Shown here: positions 1 to 6,434 of the stretch, in pieces
Layout: each line of letters begins with the position of its first letter
Numbering within the stretch: position 1 is the first letter of the stretch
Source of the DNA: Candidatus Aminicenantota bacterium
GTDB lineage: Bacteria > Acidobacteriota > Aminicenantia > Aminicenantales > Saccharicenantaceae
Length of the DNA: 6,831 bases
Assembly: GCA_026393955.1 (NCBI GenBank)
Contig: JAPKZE010000309.1
Coordinates: 1-6,831, forward strand
Direction: 5' to 3'
The notes under the pieces: generated by a model
What the model saw: only the letters and a program-made list of their open reading frames with translations
The model's database searches: none
Told to the model about the DNA's origin: nothing
Translations under genes and position numbers: made by a program

Positions 1-17
1 AGCGTCTGGGCGACCTC

Positions 18-407
18 CTAGTTGGTCAGGCCGAGACCCAGCAGGCGGAAGACCTTGAACTCGGCCGGGGTCAACGTGTGGATCTGGGCCAGAACCTCTT
101 CCCGCTGATAGATCTGCTCGGCCTGCTTCTTCTTCAACACTTCGGTGTCGGCGCTGTCCCAGTAATGCTGCCAGACGAGATCGTTGACCTTGTTCTTGAC
201 GATGGTCGAGACGAAAGACCGCGGCGGCGCCCAGCCCTCGCCGAGCTTGCGCAGGGTCGTGAAGACGGCGAAATGGACCTCGGCGACGAGGTCGTCGACG
301 CAGGGCACGTTGACGAGAGCCTTGTCGCAGGCGGTCCGTATCAAAGGGCCGTACTCCTTGACGATCCTCTCCATCAGGGAGTTGTGCTTGGTCAGGACAT
401 CGCTCAT
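18..407 (-). CDS. ECF-type RNA polymerase sigma factor, ended by an in-frame TAG in region 4
   Basis: This looks like a small sigma-70-family (ECF-like) factor that would direct RNA polymerase to specific promoters. Residues about 11-83 resemble region 2, with the VDDLVAEVHFAVF segment at 37-49 and VSTIVKNKVNDLVWQ at 66-80. Residues about 112-129 begin region 4 with LTPAEFKVFRLLGLGLTN. The ATG at 407 is preferred over an upstream TTG at 458 because GGAGG (414-418) lies 6 nt before it. The 129-residue product is shorter than a usual ECF factor (roughly 160-200). The TAG (18-20) is followed in the same frame by EVAQTL to the window edge, which is the expected continuation of the helix-turn-helix, so the stop replaces one residue. 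It may be a pseudogene, a sequencing error or a readthrough case. It is divergent from the response regulator gene across a repeat-rich promoter region. Assignment as a sigma factor is by motif reading only; another sigma-70-like regulator is possible. Confidence 0.75.
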   Translation of the reverse strand: MSDVLTKHNSLMERIVKEYGPLIRTACDKALVNVPCVDDLVAEVHFAVFTTLRKLGEGWAPPRSFVSTIVKNKVNDLVWQHYWDSADTEVLKKKQAEQIYQREEVLAQIHTLTPAEFKVFRLLGLGLTN

Positions 408-413
408 GCCGTT

Positions 414-418
414 CCTCC
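414..418 (-). promoter_or_regulatory. Ribosome binding site deciding the sigma factor start
   Basis: GGAGG on the minus strand lies 6 nt before the ATG at 407. No comparable site precedes the upstream TTG at 458, so the shorter protein is favoured. Confidence 0.65.
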
Positions 419-490
419 GGTGGCCAAAGATCGGTCTCTCAGATAGCCACGGTACCAACAGGAGATGAACCTGATATGAATTAAAGATTA

Positions 491-519
491 ATTATAGATT
501 AATATAACTATTGTCTAAT
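491..519 (-). promoter_or_regulatory. Possible leftward promoter for the sigma factor gene
   Basis: A perfect TATAAT lies on the minus strand at 496-491, with a weak -35 (ATTAGA at 519-514) and a 17-bp spacer. It is embedded in the leftward half of the phased boxes, so a protein bound there would be expected to block it. The local A+T richness makes a chance TATAAT likely. Confidence 0.35.
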
Positions 520-539
520 TCATCTTTTATTCATACTAT
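511..539 (+). promoter_or_regulatory. Possible basal rightward promoter for the two-component genes
   Basis: TTGTCT (511-516), a 17-bp spacer and TACTAT (534-539) give 4 of 6 matches at each box to the sigma-70 consensus. It overlaps the plus-strand boxes and would be an alternative to the activator-dependent -10 at 556. Weak, and possibly a chance match in A+T-rich sequence. Confidence 0.25.
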
Positions 540-555
540 GTTCATCTTAAGGGTG

Positions 556-561
556 TATGAT
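556..561 (+). promoter_or_regulatory. -10 element of the response regulator promoter
   Basis: TATGAT matches the -10 consensus at 5 of 6 positions. At the -35 spacing (533-538, ATACTA) there is no consensus box; instead the phased TTCAT boxes occupy that zone, the last ending 10 bp upstream of this hexamer. PhoB-class activators typically bind with this spacing in place of a -35, so autoregulated, activator-dependent transcription is inferred, starting around 568. Confidence 0.55.
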
Positions 562-597
562 CGGAGGCTATACGGATGACCTTCGGGAGGGAACGGC

Positions 598-1269
598 ATG
601 CGAGTCCTGGTCGTTGAAGATTCGAGGCGTCTGGCCGGCATCGTCAAGAGAGGACTGCTCGAGGAAGGCTACACCGTCGATAACGCCTACGACGGCGAGG
701 AGGCCGAATACATGGCCGAGACGACGCCGTTCGACCTCATCATCCTGGACATCATGCTGCCCAAGAAGGACGGCCTGGCCGTCTGCCGCGACCTCCGGGC
801 CAAGGCCGTCAACACCCCGATCCTGATGCTCACGGCCAAGGACACCGTCGAGGACAAGGTCGCGGGTCTGGACACCGGCGCGGACGACTACCTGGTCAAG
901 CCCTTCGCCTTCTCCGAGCTCCTGGCCCGGCTCCGCGCCCTGCTCCGCCGCGAGGTCCTGCCCAAGACCCAGAAATATCAGGTCGGCGACCTGGCCCTCG
1001 ATACCCAGAGCCGGGAGGTCTGGCGCGACGGGACGCGCCTCGACCTCACGGCGAAAGAATACGCCATCATCGAGTACTTCATGCGCCGGCCGAACGCCGT
1101 GGTCACGCGGACCATGCTCGGCGAGAGCGTCTGGGATTACGAGTTCGACGGCCTGTCCAACATCATCGACGTCTACGTGCGGCGCCTCCGGCAGAAGATC
1201 GACCGCGACGGCCAGGCCAGCCTCATCCAGACGGTCAGAGGGGCCGGCTACCGGCTCCGCGTGCCATGA
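598..1269 (+). CDS. OmpR/PhoB-family response regulator
   Basis: This is a cytoplasmic transcription regulator that should be phosphorylated by its partner kinase and then bind DNA. The receiver domain (about 1-115) has the acidic pair E7/D8, phosphoacceptor D51 in LIILDIMLPKKDG, T79 and K101 in the KPF motif. The winged-helix effector domain (about 125-222) ends with the typical VYVRRLRQKID and VRGAGYRL segments. Its 223 residues are the normal family length and all key residues are present. GGGAGG (585-590) lies 7 nt before the ATG. The stop overlaps the kinase start as ATGA, implying translational coupling. The closest recognisable style is the CusR/heavy-metal-type subgroup, but that does not establish the signal. 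The mirrored 11-bp boxes upstream are the likely autoregulatory target. The gene appears intact, unlike both neighbouring regulatory genes. Confidence 0.95.
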   Translation: MRVLVVEDSRRLAGIVKRGLLEEGYTVDNAYDGEEAEYMAETTPFDLIILDIMLPKKDGLAVCRDLRAKAVNTPILMLTAKDTVEDKVAGLDTGADDYLVKPFAFSELLARLRALLRREVLPKTQKYQVGDLALDTQSREVWRDGTRLDLTAKEYAIIEYFMRRPNAVVTRTMLGESVWDYEFDGLSNIIDVYVRRLRQKIDRDGQASLIQTVRGAGYRLRVP

Positions 1270-2517
1270 TCATCCACAAGACCATCAAGTTCCGCTTGAC
1301 GGTCTGGTACCTCGTCGTCATCGCCATCCTGCTCGTCGTCTTCGGCACGTACGCCAATATCCTCCTCCGGAGGAACCTCTACCGGAACCTCGACCGGTCG
1401 CTGCAGGCCCGGGCGTCCGAGCTCCAGCGCGACATCAAGATCGAGGGGGACCGGGTCGTCTTCGACCAGAAGGCCGATGAATTCGTCCTGATCTACGACG
1501 CCGACGGGGCGCTCTGGAAGCGGCTCGGGCCCAACACCGATTTCTCGAACATCGGCGAGGCCGTCCAACAGGCCCTTTTCGGCATCGACACGTTCGTCAC
1601 GGCCGAGACGAAAGAGGGGCCCGACGTCCGCCTGGTCGCGGTGCCCCTGAACGTCAACTCCCAGTCGCGGGTGGCCCTCGTCGTCGGCCGCCTGCCGAAC
1701 GACATCCTGAACATGCTGGCCGCCTTCCGCATGGCCATCCTGAACTCGGTCATCCTGCTGCTCGTCCTGGCCGGCGCGGGCGGCTGGTTCCTGGCCGGCC
1801 GGACCCTGAAGCCGGTCGAGCGCATCGCCGAGATCGCCCGCGGCATCGGCGAGAGCGACCTGAGCCGCCGCATCGACGTGGAGACGGACGACGAGCTGGG
1901 CCGGCTGGCCTCGACGTTGAACGGCATGATCGCCCGGCTCGAGGAGGCCTTCGTCAAGCAGCGCCAGTTCGTGGCCGACGCCTCCCACGAGCTGCGGACG
2001 CCCCTGGCCGTCATCCAGGCCGAATCGTCGCTCGTGCTGGAGAAGCCGCGGGACCCGGAGCAGTACCGGCGGTCGCTCGAGCTCGTGTCCCAGGAAGTGG
2101 ACTACATGTCGGAGATCGTCGGCAAGCTGCTCATCCTGGCCCGGAGCGACGCCGGCTCGGAACAGCTCAGTGTCCAGGACATCGATCTCACCGCCCTCCT
2201 GGCCGAGCTGGGCCAGGACCTGGAAGCCCTGGCCCAGGAGCGGGGCCTCGCGCTCACCCTCGATCCGATGGAGCCGCTGACGGTGAAGGGCGACCGGGTC
2301 CTTCATCTTCGACCGGTTCTATCGGGTGGACAAGGTCCGCACCAACGGCGAGGGCGGCACGGGGCTGGGGTTGTCCATCGCGACGTCCGTCGCCAAGATG
2401 CACGGCGGGACGATCGAGGTCGAAAGCCGCGCCGGCGGCGGCACGACTTTCCGCGTTCTCCTGCCCCTGGCCGGCCCGCCGAAGAAGGCTCCGACCACCG
2501 TCCTGCCTAATCCCTGA
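1266..2517 (+). pseudogene. Membrane sensor histidine kinase with internal deletion and frameshift in the ATPase domain
   Basis: The first frame (1266-2510, 414 codons) encodes a short N-terminus, TM1 (about 11-34), an extracytoplasmic sensor region (about 35-155), TM2 (about 157-177), a HAMP domain (about 178-230) and HisKA with phosphoacceptor H241 in ASHELRTPLAVIQ. After K341-G-D-R-V345 homology stops, and the remaining 69 residues are an Arg-rich out-of-frame tail. In the next frame, from 2302, comes FIFDRFYRVDK, followed by the G2 box GTGLGLSI and a normal C-terminus ending at TGA 2515-2517. The roughly 50 residues usually lying between these points, including the N box and G1 box, are absent, so ATP binding and autophosphorylation should be lost. 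The frame change implies a net loss of 3n+2 nt (about 150). The start ATG overlaps the response regulator stop. HisKA remains and could in principle keep phosphatase activity, which is speculation. An assembly error would give the same picture. Confidence 0.85.
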
Positions 2518-3646
2518 TCCGGAAGGCCTTCCCGGCGACGGCCGTGAGGACGATCGCCAGGGTCCCCAGCACGGCCAGCGCCGGCGCGATGTCGGCGAAT
2601 CCCCCCCGGAAGAAGGTCAGCTTGTGGAGGGCGTCCATGGCCCAATAGGCCGGCGAGATCCGGGCCACCGTCCGGACGGCCGGCGGCACGATCTCGTTGG
2701 GCCACCAGCAGCCGCCGAGCGCCGCGAACAGGTTGGCCAGCAGGACCGACAGGCCAATGATGAGGTCTTCCTTCGTGCAGAGCGAGCCGATGAAGACGCT
2801 CAGGGCGGACATGGCCAGGGCGAAGACGGCGATGACGAGCAGGGCCAGCGGCACGTTGCCCAGGTTGAGCCGGAAGAAGATCTTGCCGATGGCGAAGAGC
2901 ATGAGCGCCTGGAGGAGCCCCATCAGCCAACGTCCGAGGAGCTTGGCCCGGAACAGACCGCCCGGCGAGAGGGGCGAGAAGAGCAACCGTCCGAGGATGC
3001 CCTTCTTGCGGTCCTCCATGACCGAGATGCCGCCGTAGATCATGACCATCATCATGATGAACTGGATGGTCGTGCCGGGGATGGTGTGATCGAAGCCGCT
3101 GGGCACGACGGAGACCGTCTTGGGCGGGAAGCGGCTCTCGACGAGGACGATGTCGCGGAACTCCGGGTGGCCGTCCAGGAACTTCGTCAGATCGCCGTCG
3201 CCGTAGAGGATGAGCTCGCTGAGCGTCCGGGCGATGGCCTGGTAGAGGCGTGTCTCCACCCTGGCCGCGGCGCGGGCCGAGGCGTTCTCGCGCTTCTTGA
3301 AGGCCAGGGCCTGGTCGCGGCGGGCTTCGATCCTGGCCGAGAAGTCGGGCGGCAGGACGAGCAGCCGGTTGTAGGCCTCGGGCTCCTTGTCGGTCACGGT
3401 CACGGCCACGCCCGGGGTCTTGATCTTGTCGATGAAGTAGGCCCCCCAGCGGCCCTGGTCCTGGTTGACGACGACGACCTCGGCCACGTCAGGGGCGCTG
3501 GCGCCCGCCTTGAACACCAGTCCGAACAGGACGATGAACAGGACCGGGAAGGCCAGCGTCCAGAAGAAGAAGACCTTGTCGCCGACCATGATCCGCAGGT
3601 CGTTCGCGGTGACGTGGAGGATGCGGCGGAGCGTTCTCATGGTCAC
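2507..3646 (-). CDS. ABC-2 type exporter permease (second of a pair)
   Basis: This is an inner-membrane subunit of an ABC-2 exporter. The 379 residues have TM1 at about 26-46, a large extracytoplasmic domain (about 47-187), then about five TMs (192-209, 239-259, 264-288, 293-311, 353-372). This layout is typical of DrrB/YhhJ-like (ABC2_membrane_3) permeases. The cytoplasmic EDRKKGILGRLLFSPLSP loop (211-228) after TM2 matches a similar loop in the neighbouring permease and is probably the contact with the ATPase. The GTG start (3646) overlaps the upstream stop as GTGA, with AGGG 7 nt before it; an ATG two codons in (3640) is an alternative. It is the last gene of the cluster, and its stop lies inside the end of the convergent kinase, with no room for a terminator between them. 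The substrate is unknown. Confidence 0.9.
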   Translation of the reverse strand: MTMRTLRRILHVTANDLRIMVGDKVFFFWTLAFPVLFIVLFGLVFKAGASAPDVAEVVVVNQDQGRWGAYFIDKIKTPGVAVTVTDKEPEAYNRLLVLPPDFSARIEARRDQALAFKKRENASARAAARVETRLYQAIARTLSELILYGDGDLTKFLDGHPEFRDIVLVESRFPPKTVSVVPSGFDHTIPGTTIQFIMMMVMIYGGISVMEDRKKGILGRLLFSPLSPGGLFRAKLLGRWLMGLLQALMLFAIGKIFFRLNLGNVPLALLVIAVFALAMSALSVFIGSLCTKEDLIIGLSVLLANLFAALGGCWWPNEIVPPAVRTVARISPAYWAMDALHKLTFFRGGFADIAPALAVLGTLAIVLTAVAGKAFRIRD

Positions 3647-4887
3647 ACCGAGGCCCTGCGGCGCAGGGCCGGGACGGCCAGGGCCAGAAGGACAAGCCCG
3701 CTCGCGAAAAGGACGACCAGGCTCAGGACCGGGAAGCGGCCTTCGCGGACGAGGGCGGCGCCGTCGATGAACCAGCGGTTGGGGGTGACGATGCCGACGG
3801 CCTTGAACGCCTTCGGCATCACCTCCGGGTTCATCATCGAGCCGCCGAACAGGCTGAACGCCAGGATGATGGGCGCGCCCAGAGCGCCGGCCTGGTTGCG
3901 GCTGCGGACGAGGGCGTGGAACAGGGCGAAGAACGCGGCCGTCCAGAAGGCGGCCACGGCCGCCAGCAGCAGGAAATAGCCGAAGGGTCCCCAGGCCACC
4001 CGGAAGACCAGGGTCCCGACGGCGACCATGACGGCAAGCACGAGCAGGCCCATGATCCAGCCGCCGGCGATCCGGGCGCCGATGAGCTCGAGCGGCCGGA
4101 GCGGGGTCGTCAGCATGCGCCGGAGCTTGCCGTCCTCGCGGTCGGAAAGAAGGTCGCGCATGACCGTCTGGACGATGAACAGCAGGAACATGATGGCCAT
4201 GCCGGGCAGGATGACGGCGAAGATACTGTAGGCGGTGACCGGCGGGCGCGCGCCGGCCGCCCGCGTCTCCTCGGTCTTGAGGCGGATCAGGAGGGGGTCC
4301 AGGAACTTCGCCGCGGCGACCACCTTCTTCTGGGCCTTGCCGAACTCGGGGGCCAGGCGCTCCCAGGGAAAGCTGTCGAGCTTGAGGTTGAGCATGGCCC
4401 GGAGGCCCTTGACCTCTTCGGCGAAGGCCTGGACGGCGCCCGAGAGCATGACCGCGATGGTCTTCATGAACTCCTCGACGACGTCCGGCAGGAACTGCTC
4501 GGCCGGGTTCTTGACGACGAGGAGCGTCACCGGCTTAGCCTCCAGCAGGTCGAGGGTGAAGCCCTTGGGGATGACGACCATGGCTGAGGCCTTGCCCTTG
4601 GCCATGCGCTTGTCGCCGTCGGCCTGGTCGGTCAAGGTCACCTGGAACATCTTTTTCAGCTGGTCGGCGTCGAAGGCGCCGACGAGGAGCTTGGAGCCCA
4701 GACCCTTGTCGTTGTCGACGACGAGCACCGGGATGGACGGCAGCTCGTTGCCCTCCGACCGCGGGGCGAAGATGATGCCGATGAGGGCGGTCATGAACAG
4801 GGGGATGGCGATGAAGATCAGCAGCGTCCAGGGCGACCGGAGGTGGCGCCGGATGTCGTTCGCGAGGACGAGGAAGAAACGGCGCAT
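3643..4887 (-). CDS. ABC-2 type exporter permease (first of a pair)
   Basis: This 414-residue inner-membrane protein is expected to pair with the next permease to form the exporter channel. TM1 spans about 19-41. A long extracytoplasmic domain (about 42-218) follows, with helical stretches around 130-205. Further TMs lie at about 221-242, 272-296, 302-325, 335-352 and 386-408. The SDREDGKLRRMLTTPLRP loop (248-265) after TM2 corresponds to the EDRKKG loop of the sister permease, which points to paralogous subunits. The ATG at 4887 is preceded by AGGGA about 7 nt upstream, inside the end of the ATPase gene; the intergenic gap is 3 nt, so expression is probably coupled. Two different permeases plus one ATPase resemble YbhFSR/NatAB-type exporters; no HlyD-type adaptor lies in the window. 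The substrate cannot be told from sequence. Confidence 0.9.
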   Translation of the reverse strand: MRRFFLVLANDIRRHLRSPWTLLIFIAIPLFMTALIGIIFAPRSEGNELPSIPVLVVDNDKGLGSKLLVGAFDADQLKKMFQVTLTDQADGDKRMAKGKASAMVVIPKGFTLDLLEAKPVTLLVVKNPAEQFLPDVVEEFMKTIAVMLSGAVQAFAEEVKGLRAMLNLKLDSFPWERLAPEFGKAQKKVVAAAKFLDPLLIRLKTEETRAAGARPPVTAYSIFAVILPGMAIMFLLFIVQTVMRDLLSDREDGKLRRMLTTPLRPLELIGARIAGGWIMGLLVLAVMVAVGTLVFRVAWGPFGYFLLLAAVAAFWTAAFFALFHALVRSRNQAGALGAPIILAFSLFGGSMMNPEVMPKAFKAVGIVTPNRWFIDGAALVREGRFPVLSLVVLFASGLVLLALAVPALRRRASV

Positions 4888-4890
4888 GGC

Positions 4891-5820
4891 TCAATCCCTC
4901 AGGCTGCGGCCGGTCAGCTTCAGGAAGACCGTCTCGAGGCTGGGCGTCTTGATCTTCATGTCGGTGACGGCCAGCTTGCGCTGGAACAGGCGGTCCATGA
5001 CCTTGGGGATCCGGCCCGTGTCGGCGACCGCGAGCGAGGCCAGGCCGTCGGCGACGGAGAGGAGCTCCAGGCCGTCGCCGGCCAGGTCCTGCAGGGCTTC
5101 GGAGAACGCGGCCGCGGCGAACTCGCCGGTGAACTCGACGATGTCCTTCTCGCCGACGATGCGGATGAGCGCGTCGAGCGTTCCCTGGGCCAGGATGCGG
5201 CCGTGGTCCATGATGGCGATGCGGGAGCAGGTGCCCTCGACCTCGGCCAGCTGGTGGGTCGTGAAGATGACGGCGGTGCCGGCGGCGCCGACGCTGCGGA
5301 TGATGTCGAGGATGCTGACCTTGGCCTGGACGTCGATGCCGACCGTCGGCTCGTCGAGGAGCAGGAGGTCCGGCTTGTGGAGCAGGCCGATGGCCGTGTT
5401 GAGCCGCCGCTTCATGCCGCCGGAGAAGTTCTTGACCGGTTCTTTGGCCCGGTCGGAGAGCTCGACCACCTCGAGGAGCTCGGCGGCCCGGCGTTTGAGG
5501 TCGGCCCGCGGCACGTCGTAGAGCCCGCCCCAGAAGAGCAGGTTGTCCATGGCGTTGAGATCGTCGTAGAAGGCCATGTCCTGGGGCACGACGCCCAGGC
5601 GGTTCTTCATGGAGCGGTCGGCGAAGAGGCTGCGGCCCTCGAACGTCACCGTCCCGGTGAAGTCCCGGACGGTCCCGGCCAGGATGGAGATGAGCGTCGT
5701 CTTGCCCGCGCCATTCGGGCCAAGCAGGCCCAGGACCTCGCCTTTTTTAAGATCGAGCGAGAAGCGGTCGAGAGCCACGACGTCGCCGTAGGACTTGGTC
5801 AGGTTCTTGATCTCGAGCAT
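4891..5820 (-). CDS. ABC exporter ATP-binding protein
   Basis: This is the cytoplasmic ATPase that powers the two permeases encoded just downstream. With the ATG at 5820 the protein has 309 residues: Walker A GPNGAGKTT (34-42), Q-loop VVPQDM (Q80), signature FSGGMKRRLN (132-141), Walker B LLLLDEPTVGID (152-163) and H-loop TTHQ (H189). The C-terminal portion (about 215-309) is the variable extension common in DrrA/NatA-like ATPases, so all catalytic motifs are intact. An in-frame GTG at 5829 would add three residues, but AAGGG then sits only one base before it; with the ATG the spacing is about 10 nt and the protein begins with the canonical MLEIKNLTKSYG. A 34-nt gap separates it from the methyltransferase upstream, so it may be transcribed from that gene's promoter. 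Closest in style to DrrA/CcmA-type multidrug or antibiotic exporters, but specificity is not readable. Confidence 0.95.
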   Translation of the reverse strand: MLEIKNLTKSYGDVVALDRFSLDLKKGEVLGLLGPNGAGKTTLISILAGTVRDFTGTVTFEGRSLFADRSMKNRLGVVPQDMAFYDDLNAMDNLLFWGGLYDVPRADLKRRAAELLEVVELSDRAKEPVKNFSGGMKRRLNTAIGLLHKPDLLLLDEPTVGIDVQAKVSILDIIRSVGAAGTAVIFTTHQLAEVEGTCSRIAIMDHGRILAQGTLDALIRIVGEKDIVEFTGEFAAAAFSEALQDLAGDGLELLSVADGLASLAVADTGRIPKVMDRLFQRKLAVTDMKIKTPSLETVFLKLTGRSLRD

Positions 5821-5854
5821 GGGAGGCACACCCTTTCGGGGGATTCTATCATAT

Positions 5855-6412
5855 CTACGATGTGTTCACTTCGATCAACGCCAGGCCGTAAGTGAAGGGG
5901 ATGCGGATGCCGGCCTGGCCTCTGTATCTCTCGATCCGGGCCAGACTCGTTTCGCCCTGGCCTTTGACCTTCTGGCAAAGCTCCTCATAGCCGGGAAAGG
6001 CCTGAACGCCGTCATAAATCCGGGTCTTCTTGACCGGGAAGCGGCAGACCGCGGCCCAGGCCGCCACGACCTTGTCCTCCTCCGCCGCGATGTATGACCA
6101 CAAAGAACCCGGGCCATGATCGAAGACGACGACCGCCGGGGCCAGCCGGCGGGCCCGTTCGAGCGCGACCCCGGGATCGGCCATCTCGTGCAGGCTGAAT
6201 TCGAACAGGACGACGTCCGCGTCGAGCGCGATGGTGCAGAAGTCCCCCAGGATGGGAGCGGCCGCGTCGCTGTCCAGGGCCAGGACCTTGCGGGCCGCGC
6301 GCCCGTACTCGATGAGCTGGCCCCCGCCGGCCCCCACGGTCAGGACGGTCTTGCCCCCGAAGTCATAGAACGCCAGCAGATCGGCGACCATTTTCGTGTA
6401 GTCGGCGGCCAC
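5855..6412 (-). CDS. Class I SAM-dependent methyltransferase
   Basis: This is a small cytoplasmic protein of 185 residues with a Rossmann-type methyltransferase core. Motif I is TVLTVGAGGGQ (22-32), with the glycine-rich loop that binds S-adenosylmethionine. An acidic residue ends strand 2 in VLALDSD (D47), and a later strand reads VVLFEFSLHEM. The rest resembles stand-alone methyltransferases acting on small molecules, but the substrate is not recognisable. The start chosen is GTG at 6412, because GGGAGG (6419-6424) lies 6 nt upstream; a TTG at 6463 would extend it by 17 unconvincing residues and would overlap the promoter. It is the first gene in the leftward group ahead of the ABC exporter, with a 34-nt gap and no visible terminator, so co-transcription is plausible. 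It could modify the exported compound or simply be a neighbour. Confidence 0.85.
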   Translation of the reverse strand: MAADYTKMVADLLAFYDFGGKTVLTVGAGGGQLIEYGRAARKVLALDSDAAAPILGDFCTIALDADVVLFEFSLHEMADPGVALERARRLAPAVVVFDHGPGSLWSYIAAEEDKVVAAWAAVCRFPVKKTRIYDGVQAFPGYEELCQKVKGQGETSLARIERYRGQAGIRIPFTYGLALIEVNTS

Positions 6413-6418
6413 GGACGT

Positions 6419-6424
6419 CCTCCC
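6419..6424 (-). promoter_or_regulatory. Ribosome binding site deciding the methyltransferase start
   Basis: GGGAGG on the minus strand lies 6 nt before the GTG at 6412. This is a strong site and supports the GTG over the upstream in-frame TTG at 6463. Confidence 0.65.
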
Positions 6425-6434
6425 TCGGCTCTCT

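Larger units (their letters stand above)
465..549. promoter_or_regulatory. Mirrored array of 11-bp-phased TTCAT boxes, likely response regulator operator
   Basis: Three TTCAT boxes on the plus strand start at 519, 530 and 541, exactly 11 bp apart. On the minus strand, TTCAT occupies 476-480 and 465-469, and the one-mismatch form TTAAT occupies 498-502 and 487-491, again exactly 11 bp apart. With two flanking bases the units read AATTCAT, TATTCAT and TGTTCAT (plus) and TATTAAT, AATTAAT, AATTCAT and GGTTCAT (minus). The two halves mirror about 510.5: box centres 500/521, 489/532 and 478/543 pair exactly. Seven-base units with 4-bp spacers are the known geometry of pho-box-like sites bound head-to-tail by PhoB/OmpR-family winged-helix domains. 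The adjacent response regulator is the natural candidate ligand. The repeats are seen; the binding protein is inferred. Confidence 0.7.

Noticed and set aside
2298..2304. Programmed ribosomal frameshift joining the two kinase frames
   Set aside because: No slippery heptamer or downstream structure was evident, and a shift would not restore the missing N and G1 boxes.
1248..2306. 352-codon ORF on the minus strand across the kinase gene
   Set aside because: It is antisense to clear HAMP/HisKA coding sequence, has low-complexity D/E/R/G/Q-rich composition typical of G+C-rich shadow frames, and shows no recognisable domain.
2326..2517. A separate 63-codon gene carrying GTGLGLSI
   Set aside because: It is the displaced C-terminus of the kinase. 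The homologous frame begins earlier (2302) and no ribosome site precedes the GTG, so it is included in the kinase pseudogene.
2624..3979. 451-codon ORF on the plus strand across both permease genes
   Set aside because: It is a shadow frame: a highly charged, repetitive product lying opposite two well-supported membrane proteins.
4235..5521. 428-codon ORF on the plus strand, Ser/Arg-rich
   Set aside because: It spans the junction of two real genes on the other strand and has shadow-frame composition without any motif.
5848..5878. A leftward promoter for the ATPase gene (TATGAT at 5853-5848, TTGATC at 5878-5873)
   Set aside because: The -10 is good, but the spacer would be 19 bp and the -35 matches at only 4 of 6; co-transcription from the methyltransferase is at least as likely.
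4843..5895. 350-codon ORF on the plus strand across the ATPase gene
   Set aside because: It is antisense to an ATPase with all its motifs; the composition is a mirror of that gene.
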